A stretch of DNA of 6,135 bases, taken from the NCBI GenBank assembly GCA_021803885.1, contig JAJZKY010000305.1, forward strand, positions 1 through 6,135, given 5' to 3'. How positions within the stretch are numbered: the first letter of the stretch is position 1; each line of letters opens with the position of its first letter. Origin of the DNA: Planctomycetota bacterium (lineage in GTDB: Bacteria > Planctomycetota > Phycisphaerae > WQYP01 > JAJZKY01). Of the stretch, positions 6,053 to 6,135 are shown piece after piece. The notes beneath the pieces are model-generated. The model was not told the origin of the DNA. It ran no database searches and saw only the letters and a list, made by a program, of their open reading frames with translations. Position numbers and translations under genes: made by a program.

Positions 6053-6135
6053 CTACCCATTCATACGGTGGCCCAAAATTACCCCCAAACGCACGGCAAG
6101 TAAACCCAGCATCACACAGCGCGACGGTGGTTGCA
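6053..6135 (-). CDS. crcB: C-terminal end of a probable CrcB/Fluc fluoride exporter (partial)
   Basis: Only the last 26 codons and a TAG stop (6055-6053) are inside the window. They encode one hydrophobic helix, V-M-L-G-L-L-A-V-R-L-G-V-I-L-G, and a short polar tail (H-R-M-N-G). This resembles the fourth and last membrane helix of CrcB, which typically reads L-G-L-x-A-V-W-L-G. CrcB forms dual-topology dimers that expel fluoride from the cytoplasm. The call rests on this short match and on the DUF190 gene 64 bases downstream, its usual neighbour. The first six residues (Q-P-P-S-R-C) are unusually polar for this helix. A +1 shift would give the more hydrophobic A-T-T-V-A-L-C, so a sequencing frameshift is possible. 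The length cannot be judged. Confidence 0.55.
   Translation of the reverse strand, partial: QPPSRCVMLGLLAVRLGVILGHRMNG

Overview
The window is a block of bacterial chromosome in which every credible gene lies on the minus strand and is read from right to left. In transcription order it holds: the 3' end of a probable crcB fluoride exporter; a double-domain DUF190 (PII-like) protein; an uncharacterised multi-spanning membrane protein; a RidA-family protein; and then the cell-elongation genes mreD, mrdA (PBP2) and rodA. The plus-strand open frames are antisense shadows of these genes.

Organism: a rod-forming, peptidoglycan-making bacterium of moderate GC content, slightly above half by eye. 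Several starts lack a Shine-Dalgarno sequence and at least one uses TTG. The style of the MreD and PBP2 proteins, the separation of mreD from mreBC and the weak use of Shine-Dalgarno sites suggest a Planctomycetota/Phycisphaerae-like or related lineage. This is an impression from the proteins, not a demonstrated placement.

Right part (about 5200-6135): crcB and the DUF190 gene form the common fluoride-transporter plus PII-like pair. The DUF190 protein is two tandem copies of the domain. A strong ribosome binding site and ATG sit exactly at the start of the second copy, so the gene looks like a fusion of two genes and may still make two products. Middle (about 3600-5150): the membrane protein has its own likely promoter, a perfect extended -10 placed so close to the ATG that the mRNA would be essentially leaderless. 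RidA follows.

Left part (1-3530): MreD, PBP2 and RodA make the inner-membrane elongation synthase. RodA is the SEDS glycan polymerase, PBP2 the transpeptidase, and MreD a scaffold/activator partner. The PBP2 stop and RodA start overlap as TTGA. No mreB or mreC lies immediately upstream; ridA is there instead.

The strangest structure is at the left edge. Bases 1-69 are an exact reverse complement of bases 221-289 inside rodA, with a 151-base spacer. This fold-back cuts rodA off after about 257 codons and replaces its 3' end with antisense of itself. An amplification or assembly chimera at a contig end is the likeliest cause, so the rodA stop near base 42 should not be taken as real. No stretch over 300 bases lacks a gene. 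I saw no tRNA, rRNA, CRISPR array, insertion sequence or convincing intrinsic terminator.
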